Positions 48,696 to 61,627 are shown, counted from the first letter of the stretch. The stretch: DNA of 64,000 nucleotides from Cranoglanis bouderius (GCA_023630585.1 CM042558.1:2653300-2717299), one strand, 5' to 3'. Numbers and translations: made by a program. The notes: generated by a model from the sequence alone, not told the origin.

Positions 48696-51600
48696 TTAAC
48701 CACATTTCGTCTAAGTAACTTTACCTCAACAAAACATTTTTCCCAACGTAAAATGTCTTCTCCATAAGAATTTAACATGAGAAAAATACCATTTCCCACT
48801 AGTATTGTTTTAATCACTAATTCTCTTGAACTGGTCTTGTCCCAGGACCCACACTTGCCCTTCATTATTAAGTCATGATCCAAAAGCAGTAGGACTTTCC
48901 AGCATCAAAAATTTGGTGGTGGAGGAGCTTGTGCACTTTAGTGAACCTCAGGGCTGTGTCTCCAGAAGCTTAATACTTCCGTCGATGAACCGCATTGATG
49001 AGAGGTCAGACAAAGAGTGATCTCACAGACAAAGCAGAAGGAGATTCAAGTGTACCGTTCTCCAATTGGAGTTACCAGTACAGGCCTGGGGGTTGTGTCT
49101 GCAGGCTGGGGCCACCCACACGACTCGGTCAGGTTCAGACAGAAATGGATAAGTGAAGCCATCTTGTGGGTTCACCACCTGCAAGTGTGGGTCAAATGGG
49201 TTAGACCTTGCTGATAGAGCCCGGGCGTGGACTCTTTTCTACTCTGTGGCCCTCAGCCTGGTGCTTTTGCCACATTCACCTATGGGAACTCCATAGCTAA
49301 TATTTTTCCTCCAGTGAACAAGAGGGTTTGCCTCAGACACAGCGAGTCTTGGAGAGGAAAGCCGTTGGAAATAACAGTTGGAGAAGGTAAGGCAGATGCT
49401 CAAGAAAGAACCATTTTAGACACTTGGTGAGGACCTGCAATCATTACATGGGGCAGGAGATTGCTTGGGAGGTCTCGAAGAGGCTTTGGTGAAAGATTTA
49501 AATTTTCATCTGCAAAAAGTACTCCTTCCTTGTATCACATGAATGCAGTGATTTTGGGTTTGAATTGAATTGTGTCCCTGGTGGCCATTATGGCAAGAAC
49601 ACCTAGGATAAACAGGAAGACAGCCCTTCTGGCAAACCGTTCAGCAGCTCATGATGGGCAGGTGAAACCTTGTGCAATCTGTGTTGGCAAGCATTGACAT
49701 CTACTGGGGATATCACTGAGTGGTGCAAAACGCACTTGAAGAAACTCCTTAACCCAGTAGACATACCTTCCCGGTTATTGATTTGAATTGCCAAACCTTA
49801 CCTTAGTTGGCTTTGAGAAGCCAACTAAGGTTTAGGCAACTCATATACAGTGCCCTCCACTAATATTGGCACCCTTGGTAAATATGAGCAAAGAAGGCTG
49901 TGAAAAATCGTCATTATTGTTTAACCTTTTGATCTTTTATTTTTTTAAAAATCAAATAAAAATAAATACATTTTGCTTTCATGGATATCAAACAATTTGA
50001 GAGGTGAAGAAGCGTGTGCAGGCAGGTTGGAATGGGTGGAGAAAAGTGTCAGGTCTGTTGTGTGATAGAGTACCAGCAAGAATGAAAGGAAAGGTGTACA
50101 GGACAGTAGTGAGACCAGCGATGTTGTATGGTTTGGAGACAGTTGCACTGAGGAAAAGACAGGAGGAAGAGTTAGAGGTAGCAGAGCTGAAGATGTTGAG
50201 GTTCTCTTTGGGAGTGACGAGGATGGATAGGATCAGGAATGAGTACATCAGGGGGACAGCACATGTGAGATGTTTTGGAGACAAAGTTAGAGAGGCCAGG
50301 TTGAGATGGTTTGGACATGTTCAGAGGAGGGAGAGTGAATATATCGGTAAAAGGATGCTGAGGTTAGAGCTGCCAGGCAGGAGGCCGAGAGGAAGACCAA
50401 AGAGGAGGTTTATGGATGTAGTGAAGGAGGACATGAAGGTAGTCAGTCTGAGAGAAGAGGATGCAGGGGATAGGGCTAGATGGAGGCAGATGATTCGCTG
50501 TGGCGACCCCTGAAGGGAACAGCCGAAAGGAAAAGAAGAGGATATCAAACAATTGCAAATAGGTTTATCCAATAAAAAAAAAAAATCTTTGTTAAATATA
50601 GTTGTGCAACAGAATTCATATGAGAAAAATATATTTGAAGTATATTCCCATTGATATTTTACATTTGTTTAGTACTCCTGTTCCTAGTCACCCAGGTAAT
50701 TGTTCAACCATGACTTCCTGTTTCACAGGGGTATAAATATGAGGCAACACATAGGCCAAATTCTCTTAGTCATACATAATGGGTAAGACCAAGGAATATA
50801 GCTGTGATGTGTGGCAAAAGGTTGTTGAGCTTCACAAATTGGGAAGTGGCTATAAGAAAATAGCACAAGCATTGAAAATGCCCATTTCCACCATCAGGGC
50901 AATAATTAAGAAGTTCCAATCAACTGGAAATGTTATGAATCAACCTGGAATTGGACGCGTGTCTATATCGTCTCAACGCACTGTGAAGAGGATGGTTCGA
51001 GTGGCCAAAACATCTCCAAGGATCACAGCTGGAGAACTGCAGAAGTTAGTTGTGTCTTAGGGTCAGAAAGTCTCCAAAACTACAATCCGAAGTCACCTAC
51101 ATCACCACAAGTTTTTTGGAAGGGTTTCAAGAAAAAAGCCTCTACTCTCACCCAAAAACAAACTCAAGCTTCTTCAGTTTGCCAGACACTACTGGAACTT
51201 CAAATGGGATTGGGTTCCATGGTCAGATGAAACCAAAATAGAGCTTTTTGGCAATAAACATCAGAGGTGTTTTTGGCACACAGAGAGGTAGCCATATGGA
51301 AAAGTACCTCATGCCCACGGTTAAATATGGTGGTGGCTCTTTAATGTTTTGGGGCTGTTTTTCTGCCAGAGGACCTGGACATTTTGTTAGGATACATGGC
51401 ATCATGGACTCCATCAAATATCAACAGATATTAAACGAAAATCTGACTGCCTCTGCCAGAAAGCTTCAAATGGGCCGTGGTTGGATCTTCCAGCAGGACA
51501 ATGATCCAAAACATACATCAAAATAAACACAAAAATGGTTTACTGACCAGAAAATCAAGGTCCTGCCATGGCCATCCCAGTTCCCTGACTTGAACCCCAT

Positions 51601-54427
51601 AGAAAACCTGCAGGGTGAACTGAAGAGGAGAGTCCACCAGTGAATGGTCTCAGATCCCTTGCCATGTATTCTCCAACCTCATCGGGCATTATAGGAGAAG
51701 ACTCAGAGCTGTTATCATGGCAAAGGGAGGTAGCACAAAGTATTGACTTAAAGGGTGCCAATAATTGTTGCACACTTATACTTAACAGAGATTTTTTTTT
51801 TTTAATATAAACCTGTGTTTTATTTGCAATTGTTTGATATCCATGAGAGCAGAGTATTTTTGTGAATTTTTTGAACAAAAGATCAAAAGGTTAAATAATA
51901 AAGAATTTTTCACAGCCTTCTTTGCTCATATTTACTAAGAATACCAATATTAGTGGCGGGCACTGTAGATGCCCACTGGCCCACTGCCCAATAGAGCTGT
52001 TCCAGACATGGCTACATTGGACCCTGGGGAAGACGCAGGACCCACTGGAGAGATTAGACATCACATTTGGCTTGGGAATGTTTGAGGATCTCAGAAAACA
52101 ATGTGGCCAGAGATAGGAAAGTTTGGACTGCCCTTTTGAGCATGTTGTCACTGTGCCAGATGGAAAAATGAATGAAGGAATGAGTAATAGGGAAGAAGGT
52201 TGTCCAGGAAAGAAGGCTGTCATTTACATTTACGGCATTTGGCAGACGCCCTTATCCAGAGCGACTTACATTTATTTCATTTATACATCTGAGCAGTTGA
52301 GGGCCTTGCTCAAGGGCCCAACAGTGGCGGCTTGGCAGTGCTGGGATTTGAACTCACGACCTTCCGATCATTAGTCCAACGCTTTAACCACTGAGCTACC
52401 ACTGTCAGTAGAACCAGTTGTGCTTTAATGCTCAGGTCATGACAAAGGTTTAAATCTTACATCAGACTGCTAATAATACACCCCACAAAGCCCACTAGTT
52501 AATATTTATCATCATTAAACTATTCAATAAATGTTTTTTTTTTTAATTTTTATTTAATCTAAAGATGTGACCCAGAGCAACGGTGAATAGAATGTGTATA
52601 GAACTAATCATTACTGTAAATAACCATGTGGGAGCACTGTACCTGGTAGTAATAATCATCTTGATGTGGGTTCTCACTTTGTAGCTGGATCATCTGCAAC
52701 TTAATGATCCACTCTTTCTCTTTGGCTGACATGAGCTCAGCATAATGATCCCAATGCTTTGGCTTTCTGTTTAAACAAATAAAGGTCATCACTAGCAAAA
52801 CAATTATGGTGGCAACACCAACATAACATTTGTTCATATTGCAGCGAAGGTGGCGATCAACATTTAATCTGCTAACAACTATTATTAATGCCAACATAAT
52901 GTATCCATCTTAGTTTTACTGTCAAGTTTAAAAATAAAGTCCTACCTCCGAAAGCCTTGAGGACGCTGACTCAGCAACCTCTTGTGCTGTGGATGGAGCT
53001 GGGTCGCCAGGACTGGGAACCTAAATGTCAAAGATCACACTCCTTCACTTCAGGTGATGGTAGTATTAAATATTCAAGAGGCAAAAATATTTCATTCACT
53101 TTGTCCAAATGTTGAAAGAAAGGGAAAAACACCAAGAACCTGCCCAGACAGCTAACCTGAATCTCTGAGGGAGGGGACTGGGTAAAGGGCTGAAGCAGGG
53201 GCCGGACCGGGGTGAGTTTGGTCCAAACTGCAGCGGCATCATTTTGGTAGAGTGGAAGCGTGACGTGGAGGGTGAAAGATAAATGCCTGGCTAAAAGAGC
53301 AAAAAAAAAAAAATAAGAATACAGAAGTAAAATTACACACTAGCCAGACTAGTCTGATTCATTAATAAATGCCTCCAAGATCTGCCTACTATCACAGACA
53401 GGGGCAACTGTGTTCCAGCTGGAAACTGGCACATGAGTGCAGAGTGCCAGTCAGATTGCAACAATTAAGATTTTGAGGCCAGATGGGCAACTAGCTTGCT
53501 ATTAAACACCCCCCCCCCCCCATTAGACCATTATTTTGCATTACTTAAATATTACAACATTAACGTGTCCTAATATTTATTACTTCAGTTTAACTACCAT
53601 AACTCACATTTCATTAAAAAAAAATTTTTGCAAGAGGAGGCTGGCAAGCTAGCTTTACACATCACGATTTAATCAAACTAAATATTACCTGTAATATGTA
53701 GATTTAAACAATATGTAAATTAAACATGTATTTAAAAAGGTACAGTGAAACTTTTCAGTCACAAAACATTTGTGATCCAGATTTTTCATTTAAGCAATAT
53801 ACCGAGATAAGCGCATCGCTTGGAGATAACCGAAGTCACCTGGTTGTAATGCTGTTTAATTGAGAATGGACTTTGAGGGCGTAGTGGAGATCTAGGCATC
53901 ACCGGACAGACAGGCGCCTGCTGAGGGAGAGTCCTCTGCAGCGGGGATCGCAAGGCAGGAGACGTGAAGGGCATCCTGCCACGACACGACCTGTCAATCA
54001 CTCGCACAATGGCTTTGTCCTATTCGGGGGGGGGGACAAAAAATAATTAAAATTTTCAAGCGAGGAAGAGAACAGGAAGTGACAAAGGAACTGCCTTATT
54101 CGTAAGATTTCATACTTGTAAGAGAGGCGTTTGTCTTGTTGGGCCATAAGGTGGCATCATCCACTGCGTGAAACAGACAACGTAGCATGTATAAGCTTTT
54201 ACCAGCATTGTTGGTGACATTTTCAAAAGATACAAACATATGGTTTGTACCTTTCACAGCAATACCACTCCTGTGATGTGTGACAAGCATATTAGATCAT
54301 ATTGCCCTACAGTGAAGAAAGAGGCTGCATAGCTGTTAAAAGAAATCTGCGTGGGAATTTTGATTTACACCGAGTTAGGAGTTGCTAAAGCAAGAAACAT
54401 GAGCAAAACAGATAATCAAATTTTAAA

Positions 54428-54473
<46 letters not shown>

Positions 54474-56429
54474 TATATATATATATACACACACACATAC
54501 ACACACACACACACAGTAGAGGTTTGCATGTGAATGGATGGGGCATGAAGCATGATCACACTTTAAATGGACAAAAAGGAAAAAAGGAATCAGCTAACCG
54601 TGTTTGCGTTGAGATCCCCCCAGCCTGAACTGCGTCCACAGTCCACAATAGCGCTGTCCAAACTCTGAACCATAAACACACAGTTACAGCACAAATCAGT
54701 TTGTGTTTGATGATCTTAATATTCAGCTCCTAAGAATTGCCTATCCTTGGTGTGGGTTAAAAATAATGCCTCTTGGAAAACAACTGTGATTTGCAACTGC
54801 ACTACTGTCAGAGCAAATTAATCAACACCTTCTGGCCAATCAGAATCCAAAATACAACAGGGATGATATTCTCCTATCATATCCATGATAATATTGTGCA
54901 CACTGAAAAGAACAGAACCAAGCCAAACCTTGAGACTGGGTGGTCCTTCCACAGTCCTCATCACAGCCGGGTCATCCAGCAACTGCCCCGTAACGACTCG
55001 CTCCCTTCGGCTGCGGGACTTTTCACTCAGTCCTGCGGGAGCCTGGGGCTCAATATTAGCTTTAGGGCTGGGAGGAGAGGGCTCGTGTGGTGATGGAGGA
55101 CTGGGAGAGGAGGGCTGATTTCCTTCCATTAACAGAAGATCAACAGGATCTGCCTCCAGATCTTCAGCATTTAGGTCTGCAGCAAAGGCAAGAAGGTTGA
55201 ACGTTATACTTTCTTAAACTACATCATGCACCATCTTGAGAGAAAAGTGCATCGTCCAGCATCGCAGCAACAACTGAACACCTAAATGATGCACCTTGGT
55301 GGCTACACAATACTAATAATGCATCAGGATGAACACACAGTCCACAGCCAACAAGAGCATCAGGGTGATCACAAGTCTCAGATATGCCTTTCATGACCTA
55401 AATCCCACCCAACTTCTTAGCAAAGCTTGGTTGAGATTTGGCTTAGCCACTTCAGATAAGAAACACCAACATCCAAGGTTGTATGTTAAAGATCCAAGCA
55501 GCTGCTAAGAACAAGGGATGGCACTTGACCTAATCCGAAGGTCTCTTCATTGTACAGGTCAATCTCCTCATCTTCTTCCACCATTTCTTGAATGAGCACA
55601 GATTCTTCCATTTCTCCTCCATCGCTCCACTGATCTCCATTTTCAGGCCAGCTGGCCTCAGGAACAGAGTCACCCTTCTCGTCCTGTAACGTATAGAACA
55701 ACTGCACCTTAGTCAAGAACTTAAATATATATAATCAAGTTGCCATCATGCATTTTGTGTTAAAAGGTTATGTCTAACGAGCTACACAGCAATATAACAT
55801 ATGGAGCTTTCTTGTGTAGACAGTAATCGTGTACAAAGAGTCGACTCCCGGCGTTCATCCGAAAGAGCCGACTCACTTTGTAAACGACACATCGCTAGTA
55901 TACTCAAATATGAGCTTTATTTTTATTTTTTTAAATAAATGTAGTCGATGCCATTTCTCTTGCAGTGTAATATAATCAAAATATTTTTTCACGGAAACCT
56001 CCACCTCTTCAATATGTTAGCTGTTTGTTAGTGTGAATTCATTCATCTTGAGCAAGAGCTTTATTCTGGTTAAGGTGACCGTCACATTTAATGTTGCTTT
56101 CATTAATTAAAATCAAAACTTTTATTTTCTGCACTTGTCCAAACAGATACAAGGCTGAAACATGTGGCGTATATCACCATTTTTAATCGAGAAACCGCTA
56201 TAACTTGGGTCAACTTTGGCCGGCAATGAGTCGTTTCGAACCTGAAGGAGTCGACTCTTCTTGGTGAGCTGAGCCAATTGATCTGACTCACTGAAAAACT
56301 AGACACAAACCCGAACAGTGCACCTGAATGACTCAAATCCGACCGGAAGTGATCAAATAAAACGGATTAGGCTTGCTATACTGTGGATGTTAACCAAAAA
56401 CAGCTTACCGGGTTCTCAGAATCACTCAT
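45691..56429 (-). CDS. patl2: PAT1 homolog 2 (oocyte-type Pat1, mRNA storage and decay)
   Basis: Pat1 proteins link the DDX6 helicase, the Lsm1-7 ring and decapping factors in P-bodies. The PATL2 branch is enriched in oocytes, where it represses stored mRNA. Coding exons, high to low: 56429-56409, 55683-55530, 55176-54929, 54664-54599, 54019-53840, 53290-53157, 53020-52946, 52766-52643, 48651-48531, 48409-48315, 48221-48168, 47704-47562, 47466-47310, 46810-46670, 46374-46277, 46175-46035, 45724-45691. They total 1,986 bp, or 661 aa. The start is MSDSENP. An acidic N-terminus (EEDEEIDLYNEETFGL) resembles the DDX6-binding region. Then comes a Pro-rich middle, the coiled section with MSAKEKEWIIKLQMIQLQSE, and the C-terminal helical repeat fold. 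EGSLGQVAVSTCYSPRRAID and FGLSLLYALLSQGE favour PATL2 over PATL1. The end is SSTGYLAVGS. It is longer than human PATL2 (about 543 aa) because of a fuller N-terminus. Confidence 0.93.
48655..48693. repeat. (CA)n microsatellite at a PATL2 acceptor
   Basis: The CA run begins three bases from the exon boundary at 48,651. On the minus strand it is the (TG)n tract leading to 'tgtgtag' before exon EYYRRLENK. Confidence 0.85.
48820..49799. other. Unidentified repeat-like block in PATL2 intron
   Basis: About 1 kb with higher GC and richer codon-like texture than the surrounding intron, but with no frame above about 80 codons on either strand and no domain I recognise. It ends at a strong hairpin next to a Tc1-like element. 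It is probably the decayed remnant of a mobile element or retroposed sequence. Confidence 0.4.
49801..49830. repeat. 13-bp perfect inverted repeat with 4-base loop
   Basis: CCTTAGTTGGCTT, loop TGAG, then AAGCCAACTAAGG. The DNA could form a stable hairpin. It sits between the unidentified block and the Tc1-like element. Confidence 0.9.
49846..51967 (+). mobile_element. Tc1-like transposon interrupted by a LINE fragment
   Basis: Ends 'tacagtgccctccactaatattggcaccc' and '...accaatattagtggcgggcactgta' begin inverted repeats of about 200 bp ('gctcatatttac', 'ttcacagccttctttgctc'). The plus-strand transposase starts at 50,779 (MGKTKEYSCDVWQKVVELHK) and has a stop at 51,060. A later part keeps VKYGGGSLMFWGCFSARG and IFQQDNDPKHTSK. 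Stops and frameshifts show it is dead. The right inverted repeat shows what the left one looked like before the LINE landed. Confidence 0.9.
49998..50539 (+). mobile_element. 5'-truncated non-LTR retrotransposon (LINE) 3' end
   Basis: An open frame (50,004-50,513) reads as the C-terminal part of a LINE ORF2 after the reverse transcriptase core: VRPAMLYGLETVALRKRQEE, then LRWFGHVQRRE and RPRGRPKRRFMDVVKEDMK, ending MIRCGDP. The 15-bp target GGATATCAAACAATT flanks it at 49,983-49,997 and 50,540-50,554. The frame is still open over about 170 codons, suggesting a fairly recent insertion. The family is probably RTE- or Rex-like. Confidence 0.85.
52215..52406 (-). mobile_element. tRNA-derived SINE (V-SINE-like)
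   Basis: On the minus strand it starts with a tRNA-like head, 'gtggtagctcagtggttaaagc' (A box) and 'gagttcaaatccc' (B box). It continues through 'gggcccttgagcaaggccctcaactgc' to 'gtcgctctggataagggcgtctgccaaatgcc', a segment conserved among many fish SINEs. It lies in the same PATL2 intron as the Tc1/LINE pair. Confidence 0.8.
54434..54516. repeat. (TA)n / (CA)n compound microsatellite
   Basis: TA runs broken by ACACACAT steps, ending in a CA run. It lies in a PATL2 intron. Confidence 0.9.
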
Positions 56430-56640
56430 TTGGCTTAAATAGGCTATGTGAAGTCACGCTGCTAAATTCTTTTTTCCTATCCGACATGTTGGAAAGCTCA
56501 TTAACGCCTTTATAAACGTACACACCTGCTGGGGGCGGGGCTTAGCGCCATGCCACCTTCACGCGCTTCGCAGTGAGCACCAAGTGGGGAAGTAAGCGAG
56601 CTCGTGCTCACACGTAGTTTGAATGTGAGGGAAGGAAAAG
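56430..56640 (-). promoter_or_regulatory. PATL2 promoter region
   Basis: GGGGGCGGGGC at 56,531-56,541 is a good GC box about 100 bp upstream of the ATG. No TATA box is evident. The flank to about 56,940 then separates PATL2 from the 3' end of TGFB1I1. Confidence 0.45.
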
Positions 56641-56962
56641 CTCTTCGTTTTTTATGATACAGTATGCAGTTTGGGATTATGAGAGAAAAATAAAACATAA
56701 TACATACATGTAGTACTGTATAATTCTCATGTTTTACTTTTAGTCACATACACAAGCTATTTGTGAATCATTTTAGCTGAGCTTCTGTAAGTCTGTGTCC
56801 AAAACTATGTCCTATTCACTGTATAGTGTACTATTTTCAGGGTCGGCCATTTTGTAGCGGTGTCCAGAAACACAGTGCAGACTATCCACTGACAATGAAA
56901 CTAGGAACAGGTTATTGAGCTATGAAATTATTGTACAGACACATCCAGTACAAAGAGAAGTG

Positions 56963-56968
56963 TTTATT
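56963..56968 (-). promoter_or_regulatory. Candidate poly(A) signal of TGFB1I1
   Basis: AATAAA on the minus strand about 1.7 kb after the stop codon. Another lies near 57,431. Either would give a long 3' UTR across 57,000-58,661, a stretch without other features. Confidence 0.35.
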
Positions 56969-58661
56969 GTTTGCATTGTGTGGCAGGAACAGCAGAGACA
57001 CACACACAAAACAAAAAAAAACAACAACAACAACAAAAAAACAGCTTATCTGAGTATGAAGACTGCATAACAACAAGGTGTAAACATCTTTTAAAAATAA
57101 ATCTTTGGCAGTATATCATATATCTCATCATGTGTTTTTTTTTTTAAAAAGACATAGACTTAAAATATGAAAATCGATAACCACATATGCAATAGCGGTG
57201 ATTATAAGCTGCATAAAGCAAATATATAAAACTGAAATCATTTCTTGCTTCTCTGATTTTTTTTTTCAAGAAACAAAATGAACTTTATATTTAATTCAAA
57301 TAGTAAAAAAAACAAACAAACGAAACAAGATCTTTGGAAATCATTTACGCAAATGAGCACTACTTTCTTTCTGTAAAGCTAAATAAGACAGCTGGTGATT
57401 GTCGGTAACTGACGTGGGGTTTACTTCATTTATTTATTTAATATGTCAAGAAAATGAAAGCTTTGGCTGTTCACATGGCTGTCATGTAGGCATGTGCCGA
57501 TAATCTGTGCTAAAAAAAAAATACATCAATTTCTCTATAAGAGCTAACTGTATTTAAAAAGGTGAAGTAGTTAACACAGTCTGATGCAAGACTGGGCGTT
57601 AGTTAGCTTTAGCTGATTATGTCTGGCAGCTCACTTTTCTATTTGAAACACCTAGACTTATCAAGCTAGATAACCCTGCAGCTTACGCTTTCACTAACAG
57701 TTAGCTAGTGTTAGCTTATAAAGTCACAGTGTTGCGTTTTTAATCATAACTAAGAAGGTAACGAGTGATTTCAGGTAAAAAAAACAAACAAACCCACAAA
57801 TGTTGCATGAGATGCTTCAGGTCCATGTAGTTATTTAAGTAATGATTCTGAATACGTGGTAAATGTTAGCATGATGGGAAAATGTAACATCGGCACATGC
57901 TTACTTGCTTAGGCCATGTTAGGAATGTGTGTGTGTGTGTTTAACCCTACAGTCCTTCAGCCTCTATAATTATATTTGCATGTACATCAATAGTCAAACA
58001 TTATAGTGTGATAAAATGAAAATAAATAATTCCTGCTTATGACATGGGAGACCAAACGCACAAGAACACAGTTGCTAGGCAACCGTTCAGCATGGACACC
58101 CTCATGACATTTTACTGGAAATGCTAGCTGACATGTAGCCGTTTGCTATTAACGTAAAGGCACAATGACAATTAAATTGGGAGGAGCCTGTCGGAAATAT
58201 CAACATTTCACTCAAATGTGTTGGTAGATTATTTAAAAATAAGATTCCGTCCAGCTAAAATCCCAACATAATTACACTTAGCATCAATATGCTAACCAAA
58301 CTTCCATGGGTTCCAAATAGTTGAGGAAAGCTCAACTCACGTAAACCTCTTCATTCTGTCCGAGAAGAACATTGGGCTATTGTGTGCATGTAAACATAGC
58401 TAGCAGGGTAATCGAAGTTACATATCGCTTGTTTCTTCTCTTCTGTCTCACTGAAGTGTTTTTTGGCACACTTCCTCACTTTACAAGAAGTGAGAAAGTT
58501 TTTTTTTTTTTTTCTTTATATCACTTGACTTTATAAAATTGCACTTGTTTTTGTTCTTTTGCACATTACTGATTTTTAAATAAGGAAAAAGATGCAAGAT
58601 AACAATACTGATTCTGGAAAGCTTCCTATCGTGAATGTACTGGACATCCCCCGATTTAAAT

Positions 58662-61596
58662 TCAGCCGAACAGCTTGAGGAAACATGGGTGGCAGTAGGG
58701 CTTGTTGTCCTGCTCCTTGAAGCAGCCTTTGCTCAGAGGTTTAAGGCAGAACTGACACACTAGGTGCTGCGGGTGGAACTTAGCGCCCATGGCGGTGACG
58801 CAGCGTCCTACGATGGGCTGCTGGCACGCCTGACACACACTACCGCGAGACTGGTGATAGTGCACCTCACACAGCGGCTGGCCCTCGTGCTCGAAGAAGC
58901 TTCCATTCACAAAAGGGCTGAAACACTCCTGGGATTTAAAAAAATGAACAAATGTGAACATATAGAATATCACACACGTGCTAATTTTTGAATTCACTGA
59001 GTACATTTTTGCCATTTAAAATGAAAGGATCTACTAAAGAAGTACTTTTTTAACCTCTTAAAATGAAAGAACGCATTACAAAAGTACATTTTTCACATTT
59101 AAAATGAAAGAATTCGACCACAAAAGTTAATTTCTAACATTTAAAATGAAAAAAGATCACTACAAAAGTCATTTTTTTCCCCATTGTTTAAATTATTTAA
59201 AATATTTCAAACGAAGGAATAACCTGAAAATTAATGACTCTGCTACAAAAGTAAATTTTTACCACTTAAAATGACAGAATCCACTATAAAAGTAAAAATT
59301 TTCCCTTGTACAATTACAGAATATATGACAAATGTACATTTGTACTTTGTGAAATTAAAGAATACACTACAAACTCAGATTTTTACCATTTAACATTAAA
59401 GAATCTGCTACAAAAGTTTATTAAAATAAAAATTCAAATATTAAAAATAAGTTTTTACCCTTTAAAATTAAAGCACCTGCTATAAAAGTGCATTTTTACA
59501 TTGGAAAATGAAAGCATTTGCTACAAATTAGTTTTGTTTCTTTTAAAATTAAATTAATCACATTAAATAATCACATTAAATGAAATAATCCACTACAAAA
59601 GTACATCTTTACCTATTAAAATAGAAACTTTCCACTACAAAAGTACCTTTTTACTTTTTAAAATTAAATAATCTGATACAAAAGTAGATCTTTACATTTT
59701 AAATGAAATAATCCACTACAAGAGTATACATTTTTACCATTTAAGATAAAAATAATATATATATATAGTATAAAAGTACATTTTATTTGATCATTTCAAA
59801 TGAATGAAGAGTTCAGTTTTACCTTTTGAAATAAAAGAATTCACTAAATAAACATCCTCTTCACCTGTTAATTACGAAAGTACCTTTTCATCTATTAAAC
59901 ATAAAGGGACAGTAATTTTTATTTATTTATTTATTTATTTTGTAAATGTAGTTTTTTTAAAACGCAAATAAAAAAGTTTCAATAAATTTACTACAAAAGT
60001 ATTTTTTTCCCTTATAAACTTGTAGAATTGATCAAATTGACCTGGTTAATGGAAAAGCTGTCTTACAACATCAGATAAATTCACAGATACATTTTTAATT
60101 TTTTCCCTTGAAGAAAAGCAAGACCATTCCTTTTTCCTGGGCAAATATTGTAAAAGTATTATGCATTCCCTGAGGCTAACAAAGGGTTCATTTAGAATTT
60201 TCATTAAATGTTTTGTCCATAAATCACTGTTTGTGTAAGAAGGTCTAACAAGTAAGTACACTGGATATAGTTTAGATTAAAGTGCATGAGTCATACCCTG
60301 CAGACGAAGCACTGCGGGTGCCAGAGGGCGTTGAGGGCGGAGATGTAATTCTCCACGATGGGCTGGGAGCAGCCTTCACAACGCGACGCAAACAGCGCCA
60401 GAAAACACTGCTGACAGTACTGCTGTCCCTCACGGTCATGAAACCCTGAGAGAAGGAGACAGGAAACGCTCCAGATCTCAAAATTTCATGCACAACTAAA
60501 GGACAGGACGGTGTAACTAAGCCGCACCTACAGATTCGAGAAGTTATCTGCTTTCAGCCAATCAGAACACACGTTTATGAAGTCACAGTGATGGAGTCTT
60601 ATACGTACCTTCATCTCCGAATGTCCGGCTGCACTTGACGCAGCAGAAGCACTCAGGATGCCAGTTCTTATCGAGCGCCGTGACCATTTTCTACAAAAAC
60701 AGAGGATTACCTGTAAATACCAGGGTTTTTTTTTTTAGGGGGGGGGAGGGGGGGACATTTAGGAGGAAAGGGAAATGAGACGCTCACGTTGAGAATGGGT
60801 TTATTGCAGTGTGCGCAGTGAGGCGAGTACAGGCTGAAGTAATCCGGCTCGCAGTACGGACGCCCGTCCTTCTCAAAGAAGTTACGGTTCCCCAGTTCAC
60901 ATTCACACTCGGAGCAAACAAAGTGTTCGGGGTGCCACACCCGCCCCAGCGCCGTCACCACCTACAGCACACAGGCATTTGTGGGGAACTGTACATGTTC
61001 TTTCCAAAAATCTACACTTTAATGTATTAGTGCATTATATTTTGTACATATTGTATAGTGTAATTAGTAACCAAGACTCCTGAGGTATTATGGGTAATAA
61101 CTGGATATGGGGATGTTGTAACAAAATGAACTCTCTCTTGAATAAAAGTGAAACACTTTGGCTTAAAGTCTGTATTTAGGAACATTTCATACGTAAGCTA
61201 GCTTGCTAGTCGCCATATGCATTAGCGTGACCTCACCTGTCCCACAATCGGTTTCTGGCAGGCGGAGCAGTTTCCCTTGGAGGAAGTGGACACTCCCTGC
61301 CTGCTCAGATCTGATTGGAGGAGGCCCAGCATGCTGTCCAGTGAGCCGCCGGAGGACGCCGGGGGCGGGGACACCGGTTGCTGCAAAGGCGCCGGATTGG
61401 CCTGAGCTGCCGGCTGATTATAGAGGATGGGCGGAGTCAAGACATAACGTAACTGTTAATATGTTGTGATAAAAACGTTTAGGCGCTTAGCTACTCACCA
61501 CACTCTGCACGCGGAAATCTGACAGAGACGCCATCAGTTTGTCCAGTTCCAGAGTGGCCGACGTGGCGTTAGGTTTCACCGACCTAAACACACACC

Positions 61597-61627
<31 letters not shown>

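Noticed and set aside
48433..49020. Short open frames around 48,430-49,430 as separate genes
   Set aside because: One belongs to a PATL2 exon, and the rest lie in the unidentified block without start context, length or domain.
45691..56429. PATL1 instead of PATL2
   Set aside because: The acidic N-terminus fits both, but EGSLGQVAVSTCYSPRRAID and FGLSLLYALLSQGE match the PATL2 wording much better than PATL1.
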